54,379 bases of DNA from contig CAJUER010000001.1 of the NCBI GenBank assembly GCA_910585705.1, positions 1 to 54,379 of the forward strand, written 5' to 3'. This DNA is from an uncultured Christensenella sp. GTDB taxonomy: Bacteria; Bacillota; Clostridia; Christensenellales; Borkfalkiaceae. The translations under genes and the position numbers were made by a program. Of the stretch, positions 41,618-50,767 are shown one piece after another. Positions within the stretch are counted from its first letter, which is position 1; the number at the start of each line of letters is the position of its first letter. The notes under the pieces are model-generated. The model saw only the letters and a list, made by a program, of their open reading frames with translations. It did not search any database and was not told the origin of the DNA.

Positions 41618-42448
41618 ATGGCGGAATTTTCAGTATTAATGACGACGTATCGCGGAGAAAAACCCGAGTTTTTAGACGCGTCGTTAAAGAGCGTTCTGAT
41701 TAATCAAACTTGTAAACCGAATCAGTTCGTTCTTGTTGTCGACGGACCGATACCGAATACGCTTGACGCTGTAATAAAAGATTACAAAGCACAGTTTCCG
41801 GATGTGGTTGAAGTTGTTTATTGTCCTGTTAATCAGGGACAGAGCAAGGCTTCGTTAGAAGGTTTTAAATATCTTAAATACGAACTTTTTGCCAGAATGG
41901 ATTCGGACGATTTGTGCGTCGAAGAAAGGTTCGAAAAACAGCTTGAGGTGTTTGAGAAAAACAGTGAAGTCAGCGTAGTGGGAGGATGGATATCCGAATT
42001 CGATAAAACGCCCGACGATTTGGGCTCGCTTCGCATAGTTCCTCAAACGCATGCTGAAATTACGAAAATGTTCCGAAAGAGAACTCCCATAAACAATATG
42101 ACGGTAATGATGAAGAAGTCTGCCGTTGAGAAAGCGGGGGGCTACGGCCGCGAAACGGTGAACGAAGATTATTCGTTATACGTTCATATGTGGGTCAACG
42201 GAGCGGTGTTTTACAATATTCAGGAAATTCTCTGTTATGCGCGTATCGGTAACGATATGGTGGGCAGGCGGCACGATTTCAGAATTTACAAGGATTGGAA
42301 AAAAGACCAAAAATACTTAGTTAAAAATCATAAGCAAACAAGATTCGGTGCGTTTATCAGTAATTTAAGATGCTTTGTTTTTATTATAACGCCGAAATGG
42401 GTTAAGAAAATTTTATACAAAAAGGTTTTAAGGAAAAAGTCAAAGTAA
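41618..42448 (+). CDS. GT2 family glycosyltransferase (AmsE-like)
   Basis: The 276-residue GT-A enzyme starts with SVLMTTYRGEKPEFLDASLK and has the metal-binding DSDD (FARMDSDDLC). Amylovoran-type AmsE enzymes add a hexose or galactose unit to a lipid-linked glycan on the cytoplasmic face. A hydrophobic segment near the C-terminus may hold it at the membrane. It follows the aminotransferase by 9 bases and has an AGAGG ribosome site. Donor and acceptor are unknown. Confidence 0.9.
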   Translation: MAEFSVLMTTYRGEKPEFLDASLKSVLINQTCKPNQFVLVVDGPIPNTLDAVIKDYKAQFPDVVEVVYCPVNQGQSKASLEGFKYLKYELFARMDSDDLCVEERFEKQLEVFEKNSEVSVVGGWISEFDKTPDDLGSLRIVPQTHAEITKMFRKRTPINNMTVMMKKSAVEKAGGYGRETVNEDYSLYVHMWVNGAVFYNIQEILCYARIGNDMVGRRHDFRIYKDWKKDQKYLVKNHKQTRFGAFISNLRCFVFIITPKWVKKILYKKVLRKKSK

Positions 42449-42457
42449 TTTTTAACT

Positions 42458-43294
42458 ATGCAAAAAGAAATTAGTATCGAAGAATTAAAGAATATCGAAC
42501 TTGATTTGTTAAATCAGTTTCATAATATCTGTGAAGAGCAGGGTTTCAGATATTCGTTAGGCGGCGGAACCTTGCTTGGCGCAGTCCGTCATAAAGGTTT
42601 TATCCCTTGGGACGACGATATCGACGTTATGATGCCGCGCCCCGATTATGACGAATTTATAAAATACAGTCTTTCGCATGACGTTCCTTTTAAAATTTTA
42701 TCTTGGGAAACGGATAAATCTTATGCGGATATGTCGGCAAAGCTTTATAATCTTAATACCGTTCTGGAAGATGAAAACATAATAGAAGGAAATAAAATAG
42801 GCGTAAATATCGATATTTTTCCTATCGACGGATTGGCTAATACTTATAAAAAAGCCGTAAAGAAATTCAAGTCGACGTCATTTAAGCGCAATCTGTTAAT
42901 CGCTACGCATTGGAAGCATTATTTCAGGTCGAAGACCCATGCTTGGTATTACGAACCTTTCCGTTTTGCATTTTTTGTTTTAAGCAGATGCGTTAATAAA
43001 AGCAAGTTGTTTGATAAAATACAAAAGAAGTATACAAAAATCGATTTTAATAAAGTAAACTTTGCGGCGGCAATCGGCGGGGCGTATAGAGAAAAAGAAA
43101 TTTTACCGCAAGACGTATTTACGGAATTTATCGAACTGCCGTTCGAAGATTGCAATTTCAAAGCAATAAAACAGTATGATAAATACTTATCCGCGATTTA
43201 CGGCGATTATATGAAACTGCCGCCTAAGGACAAGCAAATATCGCATCATTCGTTTAAGGCGTTTTATAAGGGCAGGGAAGAAATAAATGATTAA
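42458..43294 (+). CDS. LicD family phosphotransferase
   Basis: The 278-residue protein has the LicD nucleotidyltransferase-fold signature near residues 36-62: GGGTLLGAVRHKGF, then IPWDDDIDVMMPR. LicD enzymes move phosphocholine, phosphoribitol or related groups from a CDP-activated form to a sugar. A cytidylyltransferase of the IspD/TarI type lies four genes downstream and would supply the donor. It overlaps the next glycosyltransferase by 8 bases. The substituent transferred is not determined. Confidence 0.9.
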   Translation: MQKEISIEELKNIELDLLNQFHNICEEQGFRYSLGGGTLLGAVRHKGFIPWDDDIDVMMPRPDYDEFIKYSLSHDVPFKILSWETDKSYADMSAKLYNLNTVLEDENIIEGNKIGVNIDIFPIDGLANTYKKAVKKFKSTSFKRNLLIATHWKHYFRSKTHAWYYEPFRFAFFVLSRCVNKSKLFDKIQKKYTKIDFNKVNFAAAIGGAYREKEILPQDVFTEFIELPFEDCNFKAIKQYDKYLSAIYGDYMKLPPKDKQISHHSFKAFYKGREEIND

Positions 43295-44201
43295 AGTTGC
43301 CGTTTTAATGAGCACCTATAACGGTGAAAAATATTTGCGTGAACAAATAGAAAGTATTTTATCCCAAAACGGGGTGCAGGTTGATATTTACGTCAGAGAC
43401 GACGGGTCTTCGGACGAAACGAAAGATATACTCAACGGGTACGCAGAACAATATCCTAACATTCACGTCGAATGTGCGGGGAACGTCGGCGTCGGCAACA
43501 GTTTTATGAATTTAATTTATTCCGTTACCGATAGTTATGACTTCTATTCTCTTGCCGACCAAGACGATATTTGGGAAGAAAATAAACTGATTGAAGCTGT
43601 GAATCTTTTGGGAGACGATTACTTATACGCTTCGAACCAAGAGTGCGTGGATAAATACGGTAATTCAATCGGGTTAAGATATGGCGAAGATCAAAAAATA
43701 AATTTGTCGCCAGTAAGCATACTTGAAAAGAATATGATTGCTGGCTGTACAATGGTTATTCCGAATAAACTGTTCAGGATACTGACGGAAGAAAAAAACA
43801 GACCGTCGCCTTATTTGTTAAGAAATCGCATTCACGACGTATGGATAGCTATGGTTGCTTCGGTATTCGGCGAAATAGTTTACGATAAGAGATCTTTTAT
43901 AAAGTACAGACAGCACGAAAACAACGTGGTGGGAGCGAAAAGCAGTTTTAATAAAAGATTAAAAGAGAGAATTAAAAAAGTTAAACATACGGAATACCGC
44001 AAAGGGCGCAGTTTGCTGGCGAAAGAAATTATAAATAAATTTCCCAACGAAGCGGCAAAATATCCGTTAATCGAAATTTGTTCGAAGTCGGATACTTTCG
44101 GCGGTAAAATCAAAATATTGAAGAACGGTAAAGAATTGCGAAAGTATACCGGCGAAAAACGATTGAGTTTTTTTATAAAAGTTATGTTAGGGTTATTTTA
44201 A
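43287..44201 (+). CDS. GT2 family glycosyltransferase (rhamnosyltransferase-like)
   Basis: The 304-residue GT-A enzyme begins with VLMSTYNGEKYLREQIESIL, has the nucleotide-binding DDGSSDET, and the metal motif in LADQDDIW. This pattern is typical of rhamnosyltransferases and related GT2 enzymes that use dTDP sugars. The dTDP-rhamnose genes lie at the end of the same operon, so a rhamnosyl donor is likely. It overlaps licD by 8 bases. Confidence 0.9.
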   Translation: MIKVAVLMSTYNGEKYLREQIESILSQNGVQVDIYVRDDGSSDETKDILNGYAEQYPNIHVECAGNVGVGNSFMNLIYSVTDSYDFYSLADQDDIWEENKLIEAVNLLGDDYLYASNQECVDKYGNSIGLRYGEDQKINLSPVSILEKNMIAGCTMVIPNKLFRILTEEKNRPSPYLLRNRIHDVWIAMVASVFGEIVYDKRSFIKYRQHENNVVGAKSSFNKRLKERIKKVKHTEYRKGRSLLAKEIINKFPNEAAKYPLIEICSKSDTFGGKIKILKNGKELRKYTGEKRLSFFIKVMLGLF

Positions 44202-44243
44202 TTTGCATTTAATTTGCAGATATAAATCAGGTTTGTAGTTCAT

Positions 44244-45602
44244 ATGGCATTTTTAATGTTTATGCTTTTGGCTGTATTTTTAATATCGGCATACTTTTTG
44301 GGAGATAAGGATCTGCTATCTCCTTGGTTTTTGCTGTGCCTGATGATATTTGCAATGTTTGCGATAGTTTTGCTTAATTACGGCAACTGGGACGTAAAAA
44401 TCAACCCGCTGTTTGTTTTGTACGTCGGCACGGCAATAATTTCATTTGGCTTTGGCGGAATATTAATTAAATGCGTTAGTTTGAAATCAACCGTAAAAGC
44501 GGGCTCGTCAACGGGCTTGTCAAACAGGATACCGGTAGACGAGGCAAACATTAAACACCGTTATCCTGCCTATCTGTTGTTGGTTGTATCTTGCGGTTTG
44601 GCTTTAATTTACATTTATAAACTTTTGTCCGACGTGTCGGACGTGGCTTCTTTCAGCGGAAAGCTGCGTAAGATATACGAAAATACCGTTGACGGATATA
44701 CTCCCGGATTTATTTACAATCAGTTTCGGGAGATTATTACTGCTATCGCCTATGTAAATACTTACCGCTTAATGGTTAGAATTTTTTCCCGCAAAGACAA
44801 AGCAAATATTTTTGTTTTGATTTTGCCTATAATATTTTTTATTGCGGCTGCTTTAATAACTACGGACAGAAACATTTTTTTAAGATATGCTTTTTATTTT
44901 ATATGTTTATACGTTCTGTTTTTAAAAGAAAATTACAGAAAAAAGAACTTAAACTTAAAAATAATACAAAAAGTTTTAATCTTCGGCATTTTTGCAATTT
45001 TAATATTTTTTGTTCTCGGTAAACTCAAACAATATTCGTCCGACTTTATCGATTCTTTAAGCATCTACGGCGGGTCCGGTCTTTACAACTATAATCTATG
45101 GCTTGAAGACTTCGAAGGTCCTCTTTTGTACGGTAACGCCACATTTTCAACTTTTTTAACTTCATTTAATACTATACTCGAATATATAGGAATTAACGCA
45201 AATATTCAAACTTTAGACAGGTTCGATAAATTTATAGAGTTTAATACTTCGAACGGATATTTTTACAGTTCGAATATTTATTCGGCATTAAAACCTTTTA
45301 CCGAAGATTTCGGTTATCTCGGAGTTATAATTTTCCCGTTTATAATCGGCGCTTTTTATCAATGGCTGTTCATATCGGCGAAAAAGAAAAAATATGGCTT
45401 TTCGTGGATTTTGTACTGTATGCTGATTTATCCTATATTCTTTTTCCCGATTTTAGACCAGTTGTTCGGCAGGTTCACTTTGGGATTTGTATACGAATTG
45501 GTTTGGCTGTTTATTATTTATTATTTGGTAATCGGCAGAAGAAGGGTATCTGTAAAAAAAGCGGTACCTAAAATAAACGGGGTGCAAAATGCAAAACAGT
45601 AA
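44244..45602 (+). CDS. O-antigen polymerase-like protein (Wzy type)
   Basis: The 452-residue protein has about ten membrane helices and one large loop near residues 270-340 (YGGSGLYNYNLW, FSTFLTSFNTILEY), as in Wzy and oligosaccharide-repeat polymerases. It should join repeat units on the outer face of the membrane. Sequence identity is low across the family, so the call rests on topology and place in the cluster next to a flippase. No good ribosome site is seen. The cytidylyltransferase gene begins 14 bases before its stop. Confidence 0.8.
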   Translation: MAFLMFMLLAVFLISAYFLGDKDLLSPWFLLCLMIFAMFAIVLLNYGNWDVKINPLFVLYVGTAIISFGFGGILIKCVSLKSTVKAGSSTGLSNRIPVDEANIKHRYPAYLLLVVSCGLALIYIYKLLSDVSDVASFSGKLRKIYENTVDGYTPGFIYNQFREIITAIAYVNTYRLMVRIFSRKDKANIFVLILPIIFFIAAALITTDRNIFLRYAFYFICLYVLFLKENYRKKNLNLKIIQKVLIFGIFAILIFFVLGKLKQYSSDFIDSLSIYGGSGLYNYNLWLEDFEGPLLYGNATFSTFLTSFNTILEYIGINANIQTLDRFDKFIEFNTSNGYFYSSNIYSALKPFTEDFGYLGVIIFPFIIGAFYQWLFISAKKKKYGFSWILYCMLIYPIFFFPILDQLFGRFTLGFVYELVWLFIIYYLVIGRRRVSVKKAVPKINGVQNAKQ

Positions 45603-46344
45603 AGTAATGAACATAGGCGTAATTTTTGCGGGCGGAGTGGGCAGCAGAATGCACAGCAAGGAAATGCCCAAGCAGTTTTTAAAGGTGCATGATAAACCCA
45701 TTATCATTCACACATTGGAGCATTTTGAAAAGAACGACGAGATAGACGCGATTGTGATTGCCTGTGTTGCCGATTGGATTGAGCATTTAAAAAATTTATT
45801 ATATAAGTACCGCATAGAAAAAGTTAAGAAAATAGTAGCAGGCGGCGAAAGCGGTCAGATTTCTATTTATAACGGACTGTGTGCGGCGGAAGAAGTTGCT
45901 TCGGGAAACAAAGCAATAGTTTTAATTCACGACGGGGTTCGCCCGCTTATAAATCCGTCATTGTTATCCGAAAATATCCGTTGCGTAAAAGAACATGGTT
46001 CTGCCGTAACCGCAGGTATCGTTAAAGAAACAATTGTGGTAATAGATAAAGACGGGCGGATAGAACAGGTTCCTTCAAGGGAAAAGTCCCGCGTTGCGAA
46101 GGCGCCCCAAAGCTTTTGGCTGGCCGACATTTTAAAAGTACATCGTCAGGCAATGAAAGACGGCGTTTTAAATGCGATTGATTCGTGTACTTTAATGAAG
46201 CAATACGGACATGCTTTGTTTATGCTTGACGGACCTTATGAAAACATTAAAATAACTACGCCCGATGATTTTTATACCATGAGGGCAATTCTCGACGCAA
46301 AAGAGAATGCGCAAATTTACGGCTACGGGGAAAACGCTGACTAA
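45589..46344 (+). CDS. IspD/TarI-like cytidylyltransferase
   Basis: The 251-residue nucleotidyltransferase has the CTP-binding motif FAGGVGSRM with PKQF after it, and the second motif VLIHDGVRPLI, as in IspD and the ribitol-5-phosphate enzyme TarI. It forms a CDP-activated alcohol from CTP and a phosphorylated alcohol. In a glycan operon with LicD it is more likely to act in CDP-alcohol supply than in isoprenoid synthesis. Start 45589 is used; ATG 45607 is an alternative. It overlaps the polymerase by 14 bases and the epimerase by 1. Confidence 0.88.
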   Translation: MQNSKVMNIGVIFAGGVGSRMHSKEMPKQFLKVHDKPIIIHTLEHFEKNDEIDAIVIACVADWIEHLKNLLYKYRIEKVKKIVAGGESGQISIYNGLCAAEEVASGNKAIVLIHDGVRPLINPSLLSENIRCVKEHGSAVTAGIVKETIVVIDKDGRIEQVPSREKSRVAKAPQSFWLADILKVHRQAMKDGVLNAIDSCTLMKQYGHALFMLDGPYENIKITTPDDFYTMRAILDAKENAQIYGYGENAD

Positions 46345-47336
46345 TGGATTTATCTGAGTTCGAAGGAAATAGAATACTGATTACGGGCGCAAGCGGCTTA
46401 ATAGGAAAATCGATTGTAAAAAGTTTGATTTTGCATAACGGTAAAAAGTCTGCGGAGGTTTATGCTTTGGTTCGGAATGAGGAAAAGGCGAGGAAAGCTT
46501 TTTCCGGATTACCGCAAGAGCATATTCATTTTTTGGTTTGCGACGTATGCGATTTATCGACTGAAAATTTAGGGATTAATTATATCATTCACGCGGCGAG
46601 CAAAACGGCGAGCAAAGAATTTATTACGGAACCCGTAGAAGTTATTTTAAATTCCGTAGAGGGTACAAGAAAATTATTGGAATTTGCGCGCGTTAATCCC
46701 GTAAAGGCATTTGTATATCTTTCAACGATGGAAGTGTACGGCGCTCCTCAGACAGATGAAAAAATAACGGAGAATCATTCTTGCGATATCGATACTATGA
46801 GCGTGCGTTCGAGCTATCCCGAAAGCAAGCGTTTATGCGAAACGCTTTGCGCCGCGTATGCTTCTGAATACAACGTTCCCGCAAAGGTCGTAAGACTTAC
46901 GCAGACTTTCGGAGAGGGAGTGGATTATAACGACGGAAGAGTGTTTGCGGAATTTGCGCGGTGCGCAATCGAAGGCAAGGATATAGTTTTAAAAACAAAG
47001 GGAGAGACCGAGCGGAATTATATAGATATAGACGACGCGGTTGAGGCAATTTATACGGTTTTGTTGAAGGGCAATATCGGCGAGGCTTATAATGCGGCGA
47101 ATGAAGACACCTATTGTTCGATATGCGAGATGGCTTGTATGGTCGCAAAAGAATTCGGAGAAGGTAAAATCAAAGTAAAAGTTTCCGATGACGTTAATGC
47201 GGAAAAATTAGGTTATGCGAAAACGTTGAAAATGAATTTATCAACGGCTAAACTAAGGGAATTGGGCTGGCGTCCTGAAAACTCTCTCAAAAAGTTTTAT
47301 GCCAAAATGATAAATTATATGAAGAAAATCAATTAG
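46344..47336 (+). CDS. NAD-dependent epimerase/dehydratase
   Basis: The 330-residue extended short-chain dehydrogenase has the NAD-binding motif ITGASGLIGKSI, the catalytic YxxxK in SYPESKRLCE, and a serine in STMEVYG. It acts on a nucleotide-activated sugar or polyol. Such enzymes often accompany IspD/TarI-type enzymes and LicD in surface-glycan clusters, and may work on the same CDP-linked intermediate. Its start overlaps the previous stop by one base. The exact reaction is not determined. Confidence 0.88.
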   Translation: MDLSEFEGNRILITGASGLIGKSIVKSLILHNGKKSAEVYALVRNEEKARKAFSGLPQEHIHFLVCDVCDLSTENLGINYIIHAASKTASKEFITEPVEVILNSVEGTRKLLEFARVNPVKAFVYLSTMEVYGAPQTDEKITENHSCDIDTMSVRSSYPESKRLCETLCAAYASEYNVPAKVVRLTQTFGEGVDYNDGRVFAEFARCAIEGKDIVLKTKGETERNYIDIDDAVEAIYTVLLKGNIGEAYNAANEDTYCSICEMACMVAKEFGEGKIKVKVSDDVNAEKLGYAKTLKMNLSTAKLRELGWRPENSLKKFYAKMINYMKKIN

Positions 47337-47342
47337 GTATTT

Positions 47343-48866
47343 ATGGCGCAAAATATCACGACAAAAAAATTTGCAAAGAATGTAGTTTATTCGATATTGG
47401 CGCAAATCATATCTTTGGCCGTAAGTTTTGTTCTAACTCTTATCGTTCCTAAATTTATAGACGAGTATCAGTATTCTTACTGGCAGACTTATGTTCTATA
47501 TGTAGGTTATGTGGGCGTTTTACACTTCGGGTTGCTGGACGGTTTGGTTTTAAGGTATTCCAAGTACGATTACGAGGAATTGGATAAAGCCCGTTTACGT
47601 TCGCAGTTTATTATCTTGTTGATTTTTACAAGTATAATAACTCTTTTTACTTCGGTAATTTCTTTGACGGTTGCGGGCTATCCCGACAAAATAATTTTTG
47701 CTTTGGTAGCCGCTGGAATTATTACCAAAAATATCGTAACATACAGTTCGTATATGTTTCAGATTACGAACAGAATCAGCAAGTACGTTTTTTTGATTAT
47801 TGCGCAAAGACTTGCTTACGGCTTGATTGTAGTTCTGCTTCTTATTCTGAAAGTAAACGATTTTTACTGGTACTGTATTGCCGATTTGGCGGCGGATTTA
47901 GTCGGATTTGTAATAGGCGCTGTTTTCAACAGAGGTTTGTTTTTAGGCAGAAGTTTAAAACTGCGCGAAGCGTTAGGCGAGCTTAAATCGAACGTATCGT
48001 CCGGAATTATTTTAATGATGGCGAATTGGTCTGCAATGCTTATGATAGGCGGGGCCAAAATGATAATTCAATGGCACTGGACGGAGTTGGTTTTCGGAAA
48101 AGTTTCTTTCGCGTTCAGCGTATCGAATATCTTTCTTGTATTTGTGTCTGCAATAAGCGTAGTAATGTTTCCCTCATTGCAGCGTATCGAAGCGGACAAA
48201 CTGCCGTCGCTTTATAAAACGGTAAGGGGAATGTTGTCGCCCGTGCTGTTTTTTATGATGATTTTCTATTTCATCGGTTGCTGGATACTCAATTTGTGGC
48301 TGCCGAAGTATTCGGAAAGTCTTGTTTATTTGGGCGTGTTGCTGCCTATAATAATTTATTCATCGAAGGTCAGCTTGCTTACAAACAACTATCTTAAAGT
48401 TTACCGCAAAGAAAAACTTATGTTGCTTGCCAATGCAATATCGATTGCCGTCGGCGCGGTTTTGTTTGTTCTTTGCGCCTATGTGTTCGACAATCTTTAT
48501 GCGCTTTTGGGCTGTGTGGTTTTCGTAATAACGCTTAATTCGGTTTTGTCCGAAATTTTCGTTCTGCGTACGATTCACGTTAAAATAGTCAAAGAGTTCA
48601 TTATAGAAGCGGTAATGACCGTCGGCTTCATACTTTGCGCGTCATTCTTAAACTTATGGATAGGCTGTGCGGTATACGGCGGAATGTTGCTTGTTTACGC
48701 AATAATAAATTACAAGTCGATTATAGCGTTAATACGTAGACTTGTCAGACGAAAGAGTTCGGATACCGTAGCTTCGAAAGAGGCTGTTGCCTGTCCTGAA
48801 AACGAAAATTCAAGCGAAGAGCAACCCGAAAATACAACGGAAGACGGTATAGAGGAGGAGAAATGA
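47343..48866 (+). CDS. Polysaccharide flippase (Wzx/MATE-like)
   Basis: The 507-residue protein has 12-14 predicted helices and belongs to the polysaccharide-transport branch of the MOP superfamily. It starts with FAKNVVYSILAQIISLAVSF, typical of these flippases. It should move the lipid-linked repeat unit outward for the Wzy-like polymerase. The last 30 residues are acidic and rich in E and N, an unusual cytoplasmic tail. It overlaps rfbA by 4 bases (ATGA). Confidence 0.88.
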   Translation: MAQNITTKKFAKNVVYSILAQIISLAVSFVLTLIVPKFIDEYQYSYWQTYVLYVGYVGVLHFGLLDGLVLRYSKYDYEELDKARLRSQFIILLIFTSIITLFTSVISLTVAGYPDKIIFALVAAGIITKNIVTYSSYMFQITNRISKYVFLIIAQRLAYGLIVVLLLILKVNDFYWYCIADLAADLVGFVIGAVFNRGLFLGRSLKLREALGELKSNVSSGIILMMANWSAMLMIGGAKMIIQWHWTELVFGKVSFAFSVSNIFLVFVSAISVVMFPSLQRIEADKLPSLYKTVRGMLSPVLFFMMIFYFIGCWILNLWLPKYSESLVYLGVLLPIIIYSSKVSLLTNNYLKVYRKEKLMLLANAISIAVGAVLFVLCAYVFDNLYALLGCVVFVITLNSVLSEIFVLRTIHVKIVKEFIIEAVMTVGFILCASFLNLWIGCAVYGGMLLVYAIINYKSIIALIRRLVRRKSSDTVASKEAVACPENENSSEEQPENTTEDGIEEEK

Positions 48867-49747
48867 AGGGAATAATTTTAGCGGGGGGAAGCGGTACAAG
48901 ACTTTATCCGCTTACAAAAGTAACAAGTAAACAGCTTTTGCCTGTGTACGACAAGCCGATGATATATTATCCGCTGTCCGTTTTAATGTGCGCGGGTATA
49001 AAGGATATTCTTATAATTTCCACCCCTCAGGACACGCCGAGATTTAAGGAACTGCTTGGCGACGGAAGTTCGCTTGGGATAAACCTCGAATACGCGGTCC
49101 AGCCCTCGCCCGACGGGCTTGCGCAAGCGTTTATCATTGGCGAAAAATTTATAGGCGGCGATAGCGTCGCTATGATTTTGGGCGATAACATTTTCTACGG
49201 AAACGGTTTTACCAAAATACTCAAAGAAGCAAAGCGCAACGCGGAAAGCGGCAAAGCCACGATTTTCGGATACGGCGTAAAGGACCCCGAGCGTTTCGGG
49301 ATAGTGGAGTTCGATAAAGACGGAAATGTTTTGTCTGTCGAAGAAAAGCCCAAAAAGCCCAAATCGAATTATTGCATTACAGGTCTGTATTTTTACGACA
49401 AAAGGGCGGTGGAGTTTGCAAAAGCCATTAAGCCCTCTAAACGCGGCGAGCTTGAAATTACCGATTTAAATGCGTTATATCTGCAAGCGGGGGATTTGAC
49501 CGTTCAACTTCTCGATACGGGATTTGCATGGCTCGATACCGGCACAATGGACAGTCTTTTCGAGGCTGCGGAGTTTGTAAGAGTGCTTTCACAGCGTCAG
49601 GGCGTAACTATTTCAGCCCCCGAAGAAATTGCTTACCGCAATGGTTGGATTGACAAAGATAAATTGATAGAAATTGCGCAAAGCTACGGCAAATCGCCGT
49701 ACGGCACGCATCTTAAAAACGTTGCCGGCATCAAGGAGGAAAAATAA
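48863..49747 (+). CDS. rfbA: Glucose-1-phosphate thymidylyltransferase
   Basis: The 294-residue enzyme makes dTDP-glucose from dTTP and glucose 1-phosphate, the first step of dTDP-rhamnose synthesis. The nucleotide motif is LAGGSGTRLYPLTKVTSKQL, followed by YDKPMIYYPLS and VEEKPKKPKS. Length and motifs agree with RmlA. It overlaps the flippase by 4 bases and abuts rfbB directly. Confidence 0.97.
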   Translation: MKGIILAGGSGTRLYPLTKVTSKQLLPVYDKPMIYYPLSVLMCAGIKDILIISTPQDTPRFKELLGDGSSLGINLEYAVQPSPDGLAQAFIIGEKFIGGDSVAMILGDNIFYGNGFTKILKEAKRNAESGKATIFGYGVKDPERFGIVEFDKDGNVLSVEEKPKKPKSNYCITGLYFYDKRAVEFAKAIKPSKRGELEITDLNALYLQAGDLTVQLLDTGFAWLDTGTMDSLFEAAEFVRVLSQRQGVTISAPEEIAYRNGWIDKDKLIEIAQSYGKSPYGTHLKNVAGIKEEK

Positions 49748-50767
49748 ATGACTATAATCGTAACCGGCGGAGCGGGATTTATAGGCAGTAATTTCATTTT
49801 TCATATGCTTCGGAAATATCCCGATTACTGTATAATCTGTCTGGACAAACTAACGTATGCAGGCAATCTTTCAACGCTCGCGCCGGTAATGGATAATAAA
49901 AATTTCCGTTTTGTAAAAGCCGACATCTGCGACAGAAAAGCCGTCAATAAGCTTTTCGAAGAGGAAAAACCCGACGTTGTGGTCAACTTTGCGGCGGAAA
50001 GCCACGTTGACAGAAGCATTACAGACCCCGAGATTTTTTTGCAGACGAACATACTCGGCACGGCGGCGCTTATGGACGCTTGCCGCGAGTACAAAGTCAA
50101 GCGCTATCATCAGGTTTCAACGGACGAAGTTTACGGCGATTTACCGCTTGACAGACCCGACTTGTTCTTTACAGAAACAACGCCGCTGCATACAAGCAGT
50201 CCTTATTCGAGCTCGAAAGCTTCCGCCGATTTGCTCGTTCTCGCGTATTACAGAACTTACGGATTGCCCGTAACTATCAGCCGCTGTTCAAACAATTACG
50301 GTCCTTATCATTTTCCCGAAAAGCTCATTCCGCTTATGATAGCGAACGCGCTCAACGATAAGCCTTTACCCGTATACGGAAAAGGTGAAAACGTGCGCGA
50401 CTGGCTGTACGTTGAAGACCACTGCAAAGCGATTGACCTTATAATTCATAAAGGCAAGGTGGGCGAGGTGTACAACGTCGGCGGTCACAACGAGATGAAA
50501 AATATCGATATCGTTAAGTTGATTTGCAAAGAGCTCGGCAAGCCCGAAAGCTTAATTACCTATGTGGCGGACAGAAAGGGGCACGATATGCGCTATGCGA
50601 TAGATCCGACTAAAATCCATAACGAGCTCGGCTGGCTGCCCGAAACGAAGTTTAAAGACGGCATTAAAAAGACAATAAAATGGTATCTCGATAACCGCGA
50701 TTGGTGGGAAACGATAATTTCCGGCGAGTATAAAAATTACTACAAAAAAATGTACGGGGATAATTAA
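49748..50767 (+). CDS. rfbB: dTDP-glucose 4,6-dehydratase
   Basis: The 339-residue extended short-chain dehydrogenase converts dTDP-glucose to dTDP-4-keto-6-deoxyglucose. NAD binds at VTGGAGFIGSNF, the catalytic Tyr-Lys are in PYSSSKASAD, and the active-site Thr-Asp-Glu is in VSTDEVYGDL. A one-base overlap joins it to rfbD. Confidence 0.97.
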   Translation: MTIIVTGGAGFIGSNFIFHMLRKYPDYCIICLDKLTYAGNLSTLAPVMDNKNFRFVKADICDRKAVNKLFEEEKPDVVVNFAAESHVDRSITDPEIFLQTNILGTAALMDACREYKVKRYHQVSTDEVYGDLPLDRPDLFFTETTPLHTSSPYSSSKASADLLVLAYYRTYGLPVTISRCSNNYGPYHFPEKLIPLMIANALNDKPLPVYGKGENVRDWLYVEDHCKAIDLIIHKGKVGEVYNVGGHNEMKNIDIVKLICKELGKPESLITYVADRKGHDMRYAIDPTKIHNELGWLPETKFKDGIKKTIKWYLDNRDWWETIISGEYKNYYKKMYGDN

